A stretch of 56,635 bases of DNA from Zygnema cylindricum (Eukaryota; Streptophyta; Zygnematophyceae; Zygnematales; Zygnemataceae). Numbering within the stretch: position 1 is the first letter of the stretch; each line of letters opens with the position of its first letter. Shown piece by piece: positions 1 through 11,425 of the stretch. The translations under genes were made by a program, and so were the position numbers. Where the stretch lies: NCBI GenBank assembly GCA_037447655.1, contig JBBHKE010003214.1, positions 1 to 56,635 of the forward strand, given 5' to 3'. Below the pieces are notes generated by a model. That model saw only the letters and a program-made list of their open reading frames with translations. It ran no database searches and was not told the origin of the DNA.

Positions 1-387
1 GTATATCATGCAGAAAGAATCAGAACTAAGACATTAATCAAACAAAACACGCTTCTGTACACACTAGAGATAAGTGACATCACAGTAAACCGTGTACAAA
101 ACACGTCAGATAATTACAGACGTGGTCTCGGATAACCACCTTTCGTCGGCAACAAATCTTCACCGTCCATCATTTCCTAGTTTCATCCAAGATGAAACTT
201 TTATGTGACACTTCGGTCTTTATGGTAAGTCTGAATAGTACGAACGGATCTTTGTAGAGGGTCTTATTTACCGCCGCGTGTCCTGAAGTGTGTCACACCG
301 TGATCTCCCTCACCGTTCACTGTAACATTAATTTTGGTACATACTGAACCAGACTTTTCACAAAATATTCTAAATATTGAGAAAACA
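1..387 (-). repeat. 3' LTR of Copia A (partial)
   Basis: This stretch aligns with 8640-~9020. It ends in CA at 387, the complement of the LTR's 5' TG. The pyrimidine run at 388-399 (CTCCCCTCCCCT) is the polypurine tract of the minus-strand element and sits exactly against the LTR, where plus-strand DNA synthesis is primed. The portion matching 8194-8639 lies outside the window. Confidence 0.85.
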
Positions 388-459
388 CTCCCCTCCCCTA
401 TAAAGCTTAGTGAGGAGTAAAGCTTTCAAAACAACACTACCCTAAAGCTTTAGACTCTA

Positions 460-904
460 CTAACCACTTAGATAACATCCCTCTCTACAAAATTTCAATT
501 TTGGGGCAGGTAAGGGTTTTGTTATTATATCTGCCAACATTTTCTCATCAGGTAAGTAGCTGAGTTTCAGAATTCTGCCCATCACCTTTTCCCTCACAAA
601 GTGTAACTTAATGTCAATATGCTTGCTTTTGAAATGATGACCAGGATTAGAAGCAATAGCAGCTTGATTGTCACACCAAATGACCTGAGGACCAGACTGC
701 ATAAATTTCAGTTCTTGAAAAAAAAAACTTTACCCAAAGAAATTCCTTAACAGCTGAGCTAGCTGCCATGTATTCAGCTTCCATGGTTGAGAGAGCAGTC
801 ACCTTTTCGAGCTTGCTTGTCCAGCTGCTAGTACCATTACCGATCTTTAGAATGAATCCAGTGGTAGAACATCGACTTGGCATATCACCATAATTCGCAT
901 CGCT
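460..904 (-). pseudogene. Copia A RNase H domain, frameshifted
   Basis: Two overlapping minus-strand frames together cover a Copia RNase H. The upstream part (671-883) has the STMEAEYMA motif containing catalytic E. The downstream part (460-702) has WCDNQAA, HIDIKLHFVREK and the terminal ADIITKPLP typical of plant Copia polyproteins. The frames switch around 700-725 near an A-run, so a one-base slippage is the likely lesion. RNase H would degrade the RNA template during reverse transcription. The protein ends at the stop near 460, just inside the polypurine tract. Confidence 0.88.
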
Positions 905-2030
905 CTAAGTGTTGATCTTCACTTCATCTCCTCCAAGAGACAGTCGGAGATCGCGTGTTCCTACAAGATATCTCAGAACTCGTTTTGCTGCCTCCCAATC
1001 TGATTTCTTCAAATTCTGAAGACTTTGACTCAGAGCTCCAACAGCCGCTGCAATGTCCGGACGAGTGCAGTTTATAAAGTAGATAAGACTCCCAACAATT
1101 TGTCGGTAAGGAATCGTGGACATGAAGTTTGACTCCCCTGGTTCCATATCATTTTCGAGAGTCATTCCTCCATCTGTCTCCTTTCCTTTCACTTTTTGCC
1201 TGAACTCCATACGAGTGGAACTCCCTTTTGCATCTGCCATGTCAAATCTTTCAAGCACATTTCCAATGGCCTCTCTTTGAGTGAGGTAAATAACTCTTTG
1301 AATCCTATCTCTCTCTACTTGAATGCCTAGGATATACTTAGCTTCACCTAAGTCTTTCATTTCAAACTTGGCATTCAGAGTTGCTTTTATCTTATTTATC
1401 TCATTCAATGATTTGCTGATTAGCAGCAGATCATCTACATACACTGCTACATAAATCACACCATCATCTCCTTCTATGACATAAACAGAGTGATTTGAGC
1501 TGATCCTTGTAAAGTCGAAGCTGGTAAGAAACTCATCCAACTTCAAATTCTACTGTCGTGGAGCCTGTTTTAATCCATAGAATAATTTCAATAGTTTACA
1601 GACTAGCTTTTCCTTTCCTTTTTCTACATAACCTTCAGGTTGTTTCATATAGATTACTTCCTATAAGTCTCCATGTAAAAAGGCAGTTTTAACATCGATT
1701 TGATGCAATTCCATATTCATAATTGCAGCTAAGTACAACATGACTTTGACAGTAGGAAACCCGACAACACGAGAGAAGGTTTCCTCATAGTCTATTCTTC
1801 CTTTTGACTAAAACCCTTTGCAACCAGACGAGGTTTATACCTTTTAATGGTGTTGTCTGGGTTGAGCTTCACTTTGAAGACCCACTTGCAGCCAATGGCT
1901 ATCCGATCCGGTGGAAGCTCCACAAGTTCCCACGTTTGGGCTTCCATGATCGATCTCATCTCATCATTTGCAGCTGAGATCCAATGATCATTTTCAAGAA
2001 CAAAAAATGCCTCTTGAATGGTAAGAGGCT
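905..2030 (-). pseudogene. Copia A reverse transcriptase
   Basis: The minus strand encodes the Copia RT (RVT_2). The N-terminal region near 1850-1930 gives the conserved GCKWVFKVKLNPDN segment. The intact frame 905-1546 has the catalytic VYVDDLLLIS box (YVDD) and then GSLIYFINCTRPDIA. Stop codons after LKQAPRQ (near 1550) and around 1660 and 1808 break the reading frame, so no full polyprotein can be made. It is continuous with RNase H on the left and the integrase C-terminal linker on the right. Confidence 0.9.
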
Positions 2031-2072
2031 CCCCGGTGCTTGCAGAAAAAACATATTGAACTTGTTCTCCTT

Positions 2073-2722
2073 TTAAACGAGAACTCTGTTTTCTTCCCCT
2101 CGGAAAATCTGAGGCTGGAACTGTTGGATACCGAGCTCCACCTTGAGGTCTTGGAAGATGAGGTCAGCTGCTGTTTGTTGTTCAGTAGCTGATGGTACTC
2201 CAGTATTTTGTACTCCAATAGAAGAAGAAGTAGAAGCTGGAGCAGACTGGAAGGGAATCTGATCTAAGATGACATATTCTTGCAGTTTTTCTTTCATTTC
2301 ATTCTCATCCATACTAAATACGTCTATGGACTCACTCTCATCCTTTACTTGAATATTTCTAGCAATCTGGATGGTATGTTTTTGAGGACAATAAATTCTA
2401 TATCGTACAGATTCATCATCATATCCCATAAAGATTCCAAGTTTAGACTTTGGACTCAATTTCCAGTTTGGTAGATTATCTAGTACAAAGCATTTGCTAC
2501 AAAAAACTTTGAAGTGACTGACATCTGGTTTTCTGCCAGTCCTTACTTCATAAGGTGTCATTCCCTGAACAGATCTAGTTTCTAATCTATTCCTAATATA
2601 TGCTGCAGTTTGGTAAGCTTCAGCCCAAAATTTAATATATATTCCTTTATCAACCATCATATATTTGACACTCTCAGTTAAGGTTATGTTTAGCCTTTTT
2701 GAGACTCCATTCTGCTCAGGAG
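2073..2722 (-). pseudogene. Copia A integrase, C-terminal half
   Basis: Minus-strand translation gives TPEQNGVSKRLN (the PEQNG motif near the catalytic Glu of Copia integrases), then the conserved AYIRNRL and TPYEVRTGRKPDVSHFKVF blocks and YDDESVRYRIY. The start of the domain is on the other side of the nested element at 6390: the residues ...HQFTMPY end there and TPEQNG resumes here. This places the nested insertion precisely inside the integrase core. Confidence 0.9.
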
Positions 2723-2727
2723 TGTAA

Positions 2728-4081
2728 TGTTGTTCTTTGGTCTAAAATAGACCGCAGAAGCCACCCAAACTATCATGCAAGAAGCTAAGCGAAGCTAGGC
2801 CAATGAACAATCATTTGAAATGCATCCTCCATTTAACATACAACAACATTTAGGGTTTCATGGAATAATCAACATAAATAAACCCTATGACAACATCTAA
2901 GGTTTGATGGAATTATCAACATAAGCAAACCCTAGGACAAATGCATAAATAATGCATATCAAACAACCATAAAATAACATAAATAAATAATAACAAAAAG
3001 AGTGCAATCTCACATAAACATTAGATAAACAAAGGTATATCAATAAACATATTACTCAAATGCATGACCTAATCGGCAACCCTAAAAGTCTACATCTTCG
3101 GTCCCCACTTTACTAACCAGCATTGATTAATTATTCTAATGAAGCTCAACTCTATATATACACTTGTGAGCTGTTAACAAATCACTAAGTGTCAAAATAA
3201 CCAACGTAAATTACGTAACTGTCATTAAATCAAACTAATCGTAAGCGTACACCTGAAAGTCAAGCAATCGTAAGCGTACACTTGTCTGCAAATACGACAC
3301 ATAAATTAAAGTGTCGGTATCCTCATTAATCACGTAAAATATAACTATTTTAATCAACACTAAATCATTAATTCATATAAGACAAAACATTGATGCTTCA
3401 AATATTTACACCGACGCATCCAAAAATCCGCGTCATAAGTGACAACTTGCTTAGTCACTTGTCGATAAGTCCACGTAGTGAACCGACATCGCATATGTAC
3501 GGTCCACTAGATAATGTGTCATAAAAACAATGTGGTCCCTTAAAAATATCGGCGGACGCCGTCCGCCCTCCACGTGTACCTCGAACAACTTGCCGAAATC
3601 AAGTCGTACGATCCAAATCCTGTCCGTACCGAAATCACGTACTTCGTCATAAATGCGCCTTGTCGCATTTAAGGTACACGTCATTTTCGATAAATGCATG
3701 TCGCAATAAGCGACAACTTAAAGTACACCTGTCAAATACGACGCTCCGTACCGGCGGCGTCCCATGTAATAAATTTCATCTGTCGCATTATGTTTCGTAC
3801 GTGCGACGTACCATTTTACGATTTTACATACTTCGAATATCATACATCGGATCGTTTCGCGATCCGCCGTCCATTTCACTTTTGTATTCCGTATTATTCG
3901 TACGCTTCTTTGCGTCACTCAATTTTGTAATTTACGTCACTTTAAATTCATTTGTACAATTACCCCCCAATCCATAAATCCTTTCGAACCACCACAGTAT
4001 ATCACGTAGATGTATACGCACGAAACGTCGCGTGCGCACCAAATTTCATGTACGCACGAAACTAAATCTTCAAAAACAACA
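2728..4081 (-). repeat. 3' LTR of the young element
   Basis: A 1354-bp terminal repeat with TG...CA ends. It contains a stretch rich in CGTAC/GTACG words (3480-3960) that yields several chance ORFs duplicated in the other LTR. A diverged reverse-complement copy forms the old solo LTR at 12666-12935 plus 18862-19814. Confidence 0.93.
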
Positions 4082-5035
4082 CTCCCCCGAAATTTAGTTT
4101 TGTGCATCCATTATGCCACATCATCAGCTGTCACACTTCATGGAACTACATCATCAGTTGTCATCAATGTCACCTTCAGCTGCCTCCTCCATTTGAATCC
4201 GCCAAATGCCTCCGCCAGAATTTTCCCACTTGTTCCACCATCGCTTCCGCTTCCTCCACATACCATCCAGATTTCATAATACATAATATATATATATTTC
4301 ATTTTCCGATTACAACAAAATAATTCCTTCCAATATCTAAATCCAGATTTACATTCCCAAAATTCTATCACAAATCAACTAAATAATTAAAGCCAAAAGA
4401 TCACACTAACAAAATATCCCCACTTAAATAACTTATACCTTAACTAAAACAAATATAGATTTCAATATTTTTCTTTTCATAAACTATCAAATCCCAAAAT
4501 TTCCAATAAAAATTCATATACAAAATAGTATTTTCCAAAAATTCTAATAATGTCACATTTCGCAAAAATTTCCAACAACTCAAAATCTACATTACAAATC
4601 CAATTTTCAACAATCATCGATCCACAAAATTTGGATCTCTCCACCACATGTCACAACTCCACCTTCCGGATCTCTCTCCCCAAAACGTCGAATCTCCACC
4701 TTCCACATCTCTCCATCAAACGTCAAATCTCCACATTTCGAAATGCTTCTTCAAAAATAAACATGTATTTTTCCAAAAATAAAATATCATTTCTCAAAAT
4801 AAATCATTTTCATTGAGGGTAGACATTTCGGCACTGTCACTAAGTTAACCCTTGGGGCGATGCAAGATTAAACTCGGCACATACCAACACTATGATAAGG
4901 CCGATCTCATGGGTACACAGCCACCATTACTGCAATACAACCAGCAAGAACAAAATTAACCCGCTACAATGCGTGTGACACAATCCTATCTCGACTTAAC
5001 CTAACATATGATAGATGGGGCGTGGGCCCATAACC
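4082..5035. other. Core of the young non-autonomous element
   Basis: This 954-bp core separates the two LTRs. It is AT-rich, with no ORF above about 90 codons and none resembling gag, protease, integrase or RT. The only recognisable parts are the polypurine tract at the left edge and the primer-binding site at the right edge. Reading the minus strand from the right LTR into the core gives EQQVMGP, which resembles EQQVIGP of Copia A gag and suggests descent from a Copia A-like parent that lost its coding region. Confidence 0.8.
5015..5035 (-). promoter_or_regulatory. Primer-binding site matching initiator tRNA-Met anticodon region
   Basis: The plus strand immediately left of the LTR reads GCGTGGGCCCATAACC. 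TGGGCCCATAACC is the anticodon stem-loop sequence of plant-type initiator tRNA-Met, recalled from general knowledge. The element's minus-strand RNA would therefore pair with the 5' half of the tRNA, cut just 3' of the anticodon loop, rather than with its CCA end. Drosophila copia is known to use such a 5' half-tRNA. The match ends exactly at the LTR boundary, as a primer site must. Confidence 0.75.
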
Positions 5036-6389
5036 TGTTGTTCTTTGGTCTAAAATAGACCGCAGAAGCCACCCAAACTATCATGCAAGAAGCTAAGCGA
5101 AGCTAGGCCAATGAACAATCATTTGAAATGCATCCTCCATTTAACATACAACAACATTTAGGGTTTCATGGAATAATCAACATAAATAAACCCTATGACA
5201 ACATCTAAGGTTTGATGGAATTATCAACATAAGCAAACCCTAGGACAAATGCATAAATAATGCATATCAAACAACCATAAAATAACATAAATAAATAATA
5301 ACAAAAAGAGTGCAATCTCACATAAACATTAGATAAACAAAGGTATATCAATAAACATATTACTCAAATGCATGACCTAATCGGCAACCCTAAAAGTCTA
5401 CATCTTCGGTCCCCACTTTACTAACCAGCATTGATTAATTATTCTAATGAAGCTCAAATCTATATATACACTTGTGAGCTGTTAACAAATCACTAAGTGT
5501 CAAAATAACCAACGTAAATTACGTAACTGTCATTAAATCAAACTAATCGTAAGCGTACACCTGAAAGTCAAGCAATCGTAAGCGTACACTTGTCTGCAAA
5601 TACGACACATAAATTAAAGTGTCGGTATCCTCATTAATCACGTAAAATATAACTATTTTAATCAACACTAAATCATTAATTCAAATAAGACAAAACATTG
5701 ATGCTTCAAATATTTACACCGACGCATCCAAAAATCCGCGTCATAAGTGACAACTTGCTTAGTCACTTGTCGATAAGTCCACGTAGTGAACCGACATCGC
5801 ATATGTACGGTCCACTAGATAATGTGTCATAAAAACAATGTGGTCCCTTAAAAATATCGGCGGACGCCGTCCGCCCTCCACGTGTACCTCGAACAACTTG
5901 CCGAAATCAAGTCGTACGATCCAAATCCTGTCCGTACCGAAATCACGTACTTCGTCATAAATGCGCCTTGTCGCATTTAAGGTACACGTCATTTTCGATA
6001 AATGCATGTCGCAATAAGCGACAACTTAAAGTACACCTGTCAAATACGACGCTCCGTACCGGCGGCGTCCCATGTAATAAATTTCATCTGTCGCATTATG
6101 TTTCGTACGTGCGACGTACCATTTTACGATTTTACATACTTCGAATATCATACATCGGATCGTTTCGCGATCCGCCGTCCATTTCACTTTTGTATTCCGT
6201 ATTATTCGTACGCTTCTTTGCGTCACTCAATTTTGTAATTTACGTCACTTTAAATTCATTCGTACAATTACCCCCCAATCCATAAATCCTTTCGAACCAC
6301 CACAGTATATCACGTAGATGTATACGCACGAAACGTCGCGTGCGCACCAAATTTCATGTACGCACGAAACTAAATCTTCAAAAACAACA
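5036..6389 (-). repeat. 5' LTR of the young element
   Basis: Identical to 2728-4081 except for three substitutions at a constant offset of 2308. Followed by the right copy of the TGTAA target duplication (6390-6394). Confidence 0.93.
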
Positions 6390-7290
6390 TGTAAGGCATA
6401 GTGAACTGGTGAGATATACCATTTTCTTTTAAATAAGCAGCAAACTCATTGGAAGTATATTCACCTCCATTATCAGATCTTAAGGAGAGAATTGATCTAC
6501 CATGAAGTTTCTCCGCCTAGATCCGAAAGTGTTTGAAGTGGGTGAAGACCTCTTTTTTCTCCTTCATAAAATAGATTCTGCTGAATCTGGAGAAGTCATC
6601 TGTGAATGTGACAAAGTATTTGTTGCCAGCAAAAGATGGTACTTTGGAGGGTCCCCACACATCTGAAAGAACAAGTTCTAAGATATTAGTCGCTCTAAAA
6701 TGTGCAGCTTGGGGTAAGGGAAGTTTATGAAGCTTGCCCAAAGCACACCCATCACAAATACTTGAGTGTTGCTGACCAATCTTACCTCCTTCTACCATAT
6801 CATTTTTGACCATTTTTTCCAATCTGTCATAATGAACATGACCCAACCTCTTATGCCACAAAATATTATAAGATAAGACACTGGAGTAAGCAAAAGAAGA
6901 TGTATTCACTAGGTCCATGCGGTACAAATTATTTGGGCCTCTAGTTCCTATTACGGCTACCCTTCCCTCTTTGCTGACTATTTTATTTCCTTGTTTATAA
7001 AGTATTTCAAAACCTCTACTTTCTGCAACTGAGGTAGAAAACAAGTTTTTTTTGAACTGAGGAACATACAATACATCATAGAGAGTTCCAGCAACTGGCT
7101 GTATATCTATCTCACACATAAAGAGGACAGTTCCTTGAGCCTTTGCTTCAACTGTGGCACCACAAGCATAATAGATCTGCCTTGTTGGAATAGGTTGCAG
7201 ATCTGTGAAGGAAGCTTTATTCCAGCACATATGAGATGAGCTTCCTGAGTCCATGATCCACCCGTGGTCTTTGTCTCCCTCCATCATTTT
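6390..7290 (-). pseudogene. Copia A protease and integrase N-terminal half
   Basis: The protease active-site region reads WIMDSGSSSHMC (DSG catalytic triad) near 7215-7255. The GAG_pre-integrase zinc-binding region follows (LWHKRLGHVHYDRLEKM and CDGCALGKLHKLP, an HHCC arrangement). The catalytic core then begins (LVLSDVWGPSK, VTFTDDFSRFSRIYFM, SDNGGEYTSNEF) and carries the first two acidic residues. The frame continues into the PEQNG block at 2722 once the nested element is removed. A frame change near 6515-6530 separates the two parts of the core. Confidence 0.9.
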
Positions 7291-8252
7291 TGCAAGGGCA
7301 AAGAATTCTTTGTCATCAGTTTTTGGAAAACTGACGACATCTGGCGCCTTCCCCTTGTCAACTGATTCTGATCCTTATGTATCAGCTGAAAATGCTTCGG
7401 TTTTAGAGGGAATAGTCGCTGGTGTGTGTGGTGTCTTTTGGGGCGTGTAGATTCCTCTTGGCCTCCAACCATTTTTTAACATACCTGTCTCAAAGGCTTT
7501 AAGAAACTTAGGACACTAATTGTACAGATGTCCTTGATTATAACAGTAAACACACTTTTATAAGGTTGAAAATCTTGGTACTCCTGAGATCGATTTCCTT
7601 GATACTGTGCATTAAAAGCTACAGATGATTTTCGTGGAATAAAAGCTGCAACAGTGGATTCCTCCTCTAACACTAGTTCTATAGCTGTTGCTAAGTTCAA
7701 AGCTTACTTATCCGACATTCTCAAATTTGCCGAGGCTCCTTTATATTCCTCAGGAAGACCTCGCATAAGAATCATAGCCTGATGATAAGGGGAGAAGTTC
7801 CCCCCTGAACATGCATTTTTTGCCAACAAAAGCCTTAGACCATTACAATATTCAGCCATCCTACCTCTTGTGTACCTATAATCATAAATATTCCCAGCTG
7901 TGATAATTTCATGTTGGTCATTAGCTTTCAAATAGATGGTTTTCAAGGAAGACCAGATTTCTGATGCCTTTTTCATCTTGATATGTGACATAGGTAGATC
8001 TTTTGAGATCATTAACTTCAACAAATGCAAAGCTTGCTGATTTTTCCCATTTTAGGATGCTTCAGTTTCAGCAAGGCTGCCATCAACTACATCAAACAAT
8101 TTAACTTGAGTGAAATAAGACTCAACCAGATCTGACCAATACATGTATTTCCTTCCATCAAAAACTAGGATCCGTGAGGGTGGCCCTATGACCTGTTGTT
8201 CTGTGACTCCTACACCAACTGAAGATGAAGATGACGCTGGAGTAGACATCAC
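7291..8252 (-). pseudogene. Copia A gag
   Basis: The frame 8052-8252 starts MMSTPASSSS and runs through EQQVIGPPSRILVFDG. A stop at about 8050 is followed by a UBN2-type gag frame (7704-8030, with KASEIWSSLKTIYL and LLLAKNACSG) and another piece (7476-7700). The nucleocapsid knuckle reads CVYCYNQGHLYN then stop then C near 7510-7560, a CX2CX4HX4C pattern broken by a nonsense codon. The start codon lies inside the 5' LTR, whose edge is 8194. Confidence 0.82.
8178..8193 (-). promoter_or_regulatory. Degenerate half-tRNA primer site of Copia A, inside gag
   Basis: The plus strand GTGGCCCTATGACC abuts the LTR start TGTTGTTC at 8194. It matches the initiator tRNA-Met anticodon-loop word GTGGGCCCATAACC with three mismatches. 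On the minus strand the same bases encode VIGPP of gag, so the primer site is translated. Confidence 0.6.
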
Positions 8253-9037
8253 AGAATTCAGATAAGCAAGAAGCTCTCACATATGCTCAAAAAAATACAC
8301 ACAACTTTAGAACACAGCCAAAGATAATTTAGGCATCTAAATTGCCTACAAATTTGACACAATGCAGATAATACAAAAGGATCCACAAGTGCAAATTTAC
8401 AAAAAAATCTGCAAACAGATCTGAGAGATATTCTCAGTCAAAGATATCAAAAATGACACAGCATAATTTTGATTCTACAAGTTCCTTTTTATAAGATGGC
8501 TAAGTCCTATTCTTATACCTAAAAGATCTATTTTTTTAATAGCTAGCAGCCACTTATTTCCCTAAGTAAGCAAAGGAAGCATACCAGCCATGCATCAATA
8601 ATATCTCTTATCTAAAAGGGGATACCTGAATATGTCAAGGTATGTCATGCAGAAAGAATCTGAACTGAGACATAATCAAACAAAACACGCTTCTGTACAA
8701 ACTAGAGATAAGTAACATCACAGTACACCATTTACAAACACGTCAGATAATTACAGACGTGGTCCCGGATGATCACCATCCGTCGGCAGCAAATCTTCAC
8801 CGTCCATCATTTCGAAGTTGCATCCAAGATGAAACTTCTTTGTGACACTTCGGTCTTTATGATAAGTCTGAATAGTACAAACGGATCTTTCTAGAGTGTC
8901 TCATTTACGAACGCGTGCCCTGAAGTGTGTCACACTGTGAACTCTCTCACTGTTCACTATAACATTAATTCTGGTACATACTGAACCAGACTTTTCACAA
9001 AATATTCTAAATAATGAGAATTTTTTTTAGAAAAACA
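8194..9037 (-). repeat. 5' LTR of Copia A
   Basis: Begins TGTTGTTC like the young element and aligns from 8640 with the left LTR. The shared sequence stops near 9020 (AATGAGAA). A T-rich insertion of about ten bases may precede the final AAAAACA at 9031-9037, so the right end is uncertain by about 17 bases. It contains the gag start codon (8252), and the LTR would include the element's own promoter. Confidence 0.75.
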
Positions 9038-9149
9038 TAGTAAGCCGAGTACAAGAGTTATCAGTTTATAGATGGATTTTGAACTAAGTGGCCATGGAAA
9101 TTCACAAAGGAGGGAAGAGTGCACAAACTTTGGCTGCAAGAATAGATTG

Positions 9150-9407
9150 GAGAAACCAAGTCTCCAAGAAACCTTACAAGAACTTTAGAGAAGGAGGGTA
9201 GCGAAAGTCAAGGAGAGGGATCTGCAAGAGGTTTCCCAAAGGATTTGTGTCCATTTTTGTAAGAAGCATGGTCACTACACGACTGATTTTAACCGACTTG
9301 CCGATTTGAGGAGCAACAAGGGATCTGAAAATCATAATTCACGTGGAAAGAAAAAGACATTTGTTGCAACCCAACATTTGTTGCATTCCCTTCTTTTCAA
9401 TAGTCGG
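9150..9407 (+). pseudogene. Copia B gag nucleocapsid fragment
   Basis: Plus-strand translation gives a charged linker and a zinc-knuckle remnant (FCKKHGHYTTDF, then NRLADLRSNKGSENHNSRGK). The last Cys of the CCHC motif is Phe, and one extra T in a T-run shifts the frame just before it. Orientation is opposite to the adjoining pol block. Confidence 0.75.
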
Positions 9408-9425
9408 ATCTCCTTTTCGAGTTCT

Positions 9426-11344
9426 TTCTTAAGGGAATCTGACTATCGGAGCAAAGGTCTCGTCATAGTGAATACCTTCTTTCTGTGTATATCGTTTAGC
9501 CACTAGCCGAGCCTTATATCTCTCAATAATATTGTTCGGGTTTAGTTTAAGTTTGAAAACCCACTTACCTCCAATCAGTTTTCTATCCCGTGGACAGTCC
9601 ACCTGCTCCCATGTATTTGCCTCTATAATGGAAGTCGTCTCCTCATTAATAGCAGTTACCAACCATTTACTCTCCAGATAATATACAGCTTCTTGATATG
9701 TTTGTGGCTCTTTTAGGTGAGATAGCTTAGTGACCTTGTTATTCTGCTGTCTCTCCTAGATCCGTTTGGTGCTCCTTCGTCCTCCCTCAAACTCAGAAGC
9801 CAATTTTGATGGCAATCTTAGATTTCGACTTTTCTTTTCTTTGTCTCCCCTTTCGGTTGGATCCAAATGTCTTTCCTCTTCCTCTTTTTCCATTGTTTCT
9901 GTTTCAGTCTGAATTACATCATTAGAGAGTTATTCATCTTTTTGATGAACTTCCTCAAAAACCAGTTCTTCCACTTGAAGATTTTTTGTAGAAGCACTTC
10001 CTATTACCTCCTCTTGCTTACTTTAAAATGTGGTTCTCACTGTTTTTTTGTATTTGAATGGATCTATCAATTTCTTTTCATCCATCTTTACTAAGTGTTT
10101 TACCAAAATTACATCTTTCCTCTCAAGATCATATACTCTGTATCAATTTGTGTCATCATCATAGCCCAAAAAATATCCTGGTTTTTTGTTAGATTTTACT
10201 TTCCACTTTGACTTATCATTTTCTAATGTGTATACTTGACTACCGAAGATTTTGAGATGAGATAGAGCTGGTTTTATGCTTGTCCATCACTCATAAGGTG
10301 TTTGTCTTTTAAAGCTGATAGTAGTACTATTTTTTTTGAGATACTTAGCACAATTCAAGGCCTCTACCCAAAAACGCCATCCTATATTCTTGTAATTCAA
10401 CATGCACATTGCGCTCTCCCCTAAAGTTATGTTTAGTCTTTCTACAACGTCATTTTTTTTTATATTGTATGGAAAAGTTTTCTGGTGTTGGATTCCCTCT
10501 CTTTTCAAATATTCCTGAAACTGATTTGAGGTATACATCCCCCCGATATCACTTCTTATTCTCTTAATGGGTCTTCCATGTAACTTTTCACTCCAGGCTT
10601 TATATTATGTGGAACATTTGGGATGGCTTCTGACTTTTGATGATAAAGTAAGCCTCTAAATATCTAGACTAACCATCTGTCAAAGTCATCATATCCCTCT
10701 TTCCTCCTGGTGAGGGAACTCTAGCATGGTCCTCGGATGTCAATGTGTATTAGATCTAGTACCTGAAGTCCCATATCGGTGGGAGATTTTGTAAAAGGGA
10801 ACTTATGTATTTTGCCTTGAGCACATCCGATGCAATCTTCTAATATCTCATCATCTCCAAAATCCATGCCCTAAATCACTCCATTTTTTTTCATTTTTTT
10901 AACCTTTCTGCATGCATGCCCAAGTCTTTTGTGCCAGATCTTCATATCGTTCACACATGAATACATAGCCATTTCTATTCATTATTCAAGACCAACTTGA
11001 ACATTCTTTGACTTTCTTTCACAAATGTAAAATAGATGCTACCCTCAAAGCTAGCTGTAAAGACACCTTTTTAAGTGTTTATTTCAAAACTTTTATCATC
11101 TAGCACGTAGGTAAATATGAGATTTTTGTTAAGCTAGGGAATATAGAGCACATATGTTAAGGTTACCATGTACACTTGTCTATCTACCTAGACTTTCAGA
11201 TCAGCTGATCCTACTAAAGTGGTGGTCAGATCCCTCCCATTTTCATATTCTATCTCAATTGAAGGAATCATTCTAAGCTTAACAAACAACTTTTTTTCTC
11301 TACACATGTTTATAGTTGCACCTGAATCAGTTCTTTTGAAAAGG
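9426..11344 (-). pseudogene. Copia B protease-integrase-RT block, inverted
   Basis: Read right to left: a protease remnant around 11290-11340 (DSGATINMC), a GAG_pre-integrase region (10800-11000), integrase core pieces and the GESAMCMLNYKNIGWRFWVEA block (10287-10538), then the RT N-terminus (9429-9662) with [14 protein letters not shown] and [10 protein letters not shown]. Numerous stops and frameshifts are present. RT stops abruptly after VRFP, where the family normally continues for another ~30 residues before the KQPEGF block. Confidence 0.85.
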
Positions 11345-11425
11345 AGAACTCGAAAAGGAGATATTCATGAAACAACCAGAGGGATTTGTGGAAAAAGGTG
11401 AGGAAAGCAAGGTGTGCAGATTAAT
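11345..11425 (+). pseudogene. Copia B RT fragment in plus orientation
   Basis: The plus strand encodes ELEKEIFMKQPEGFVEKG followed by EESKVCRL, the Copia RT segment that follows the block ending at 9426. Its first 18 bases are the duplicated inversion-breakpoint sequence. No Copia homology is seen to its right. Confidence 0.8.

Larger units (their letters stand above)
2723..6394 (-). mobile_element. Young non-autonomous LTR element (LARD/TRIM-like) nested in Copia A
   Basis: Two 1354-bp direct repeats (2728-4081 and 5036-6389) flank a 954-bp core. The repeats begin TGTTGTTC and end AACAACA. The target duplication TGTAA is exact at 2723-2727 and 6390-6394, and removing the element plus one TGTAA restores the host integrase reading frame. 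Orientation is minus: the tRNA-like primer site lies left of the right LTR, and a pyrimidine run (CTCCCCC, 4082-4088) follows the left LTR as the polypurine tract. The core has no long ORF and no recognisable gag or pol, so movement would depend on enzymes made by another Copia element. Line-by-line reading shows only three LTR mismatches (near 3150, 3375 and 3951). Confidence 0.93.
1..9037 (-). mobile_element. Copia element A, decayed, left end cut by the window edge
   Basis: A Ty1/Copia LTR retrotransposon on the minus strand. Read from right to left the order is 5' LTR (8194-~9037), gag, protease, integrase, reverse transcriptase, RNase H, polypurine tract (388-399), then the 3' LTR (1-387, truncated by the window start). 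Integrase before RT is diagnostic of Copia. The two visible LTR portions align from base 1 against base 8640 with many substitutions, so the insertion is not recent. Stops and frameshifts interrupt most domains, so it cannot act on its own. A younger LTR element at 2723-6394 splits the integrase domain. No target-site duplication can be tested because the left end is outside the window. Confidence 0.9.

Noticed and set aside
3451-3977. ORFs duplicated exactly at 5759-6285
   Set aside because: They lie in the two LTRs of the young element, occur on both strands, and have no protein-like features; duplication reflects the LTR pair.
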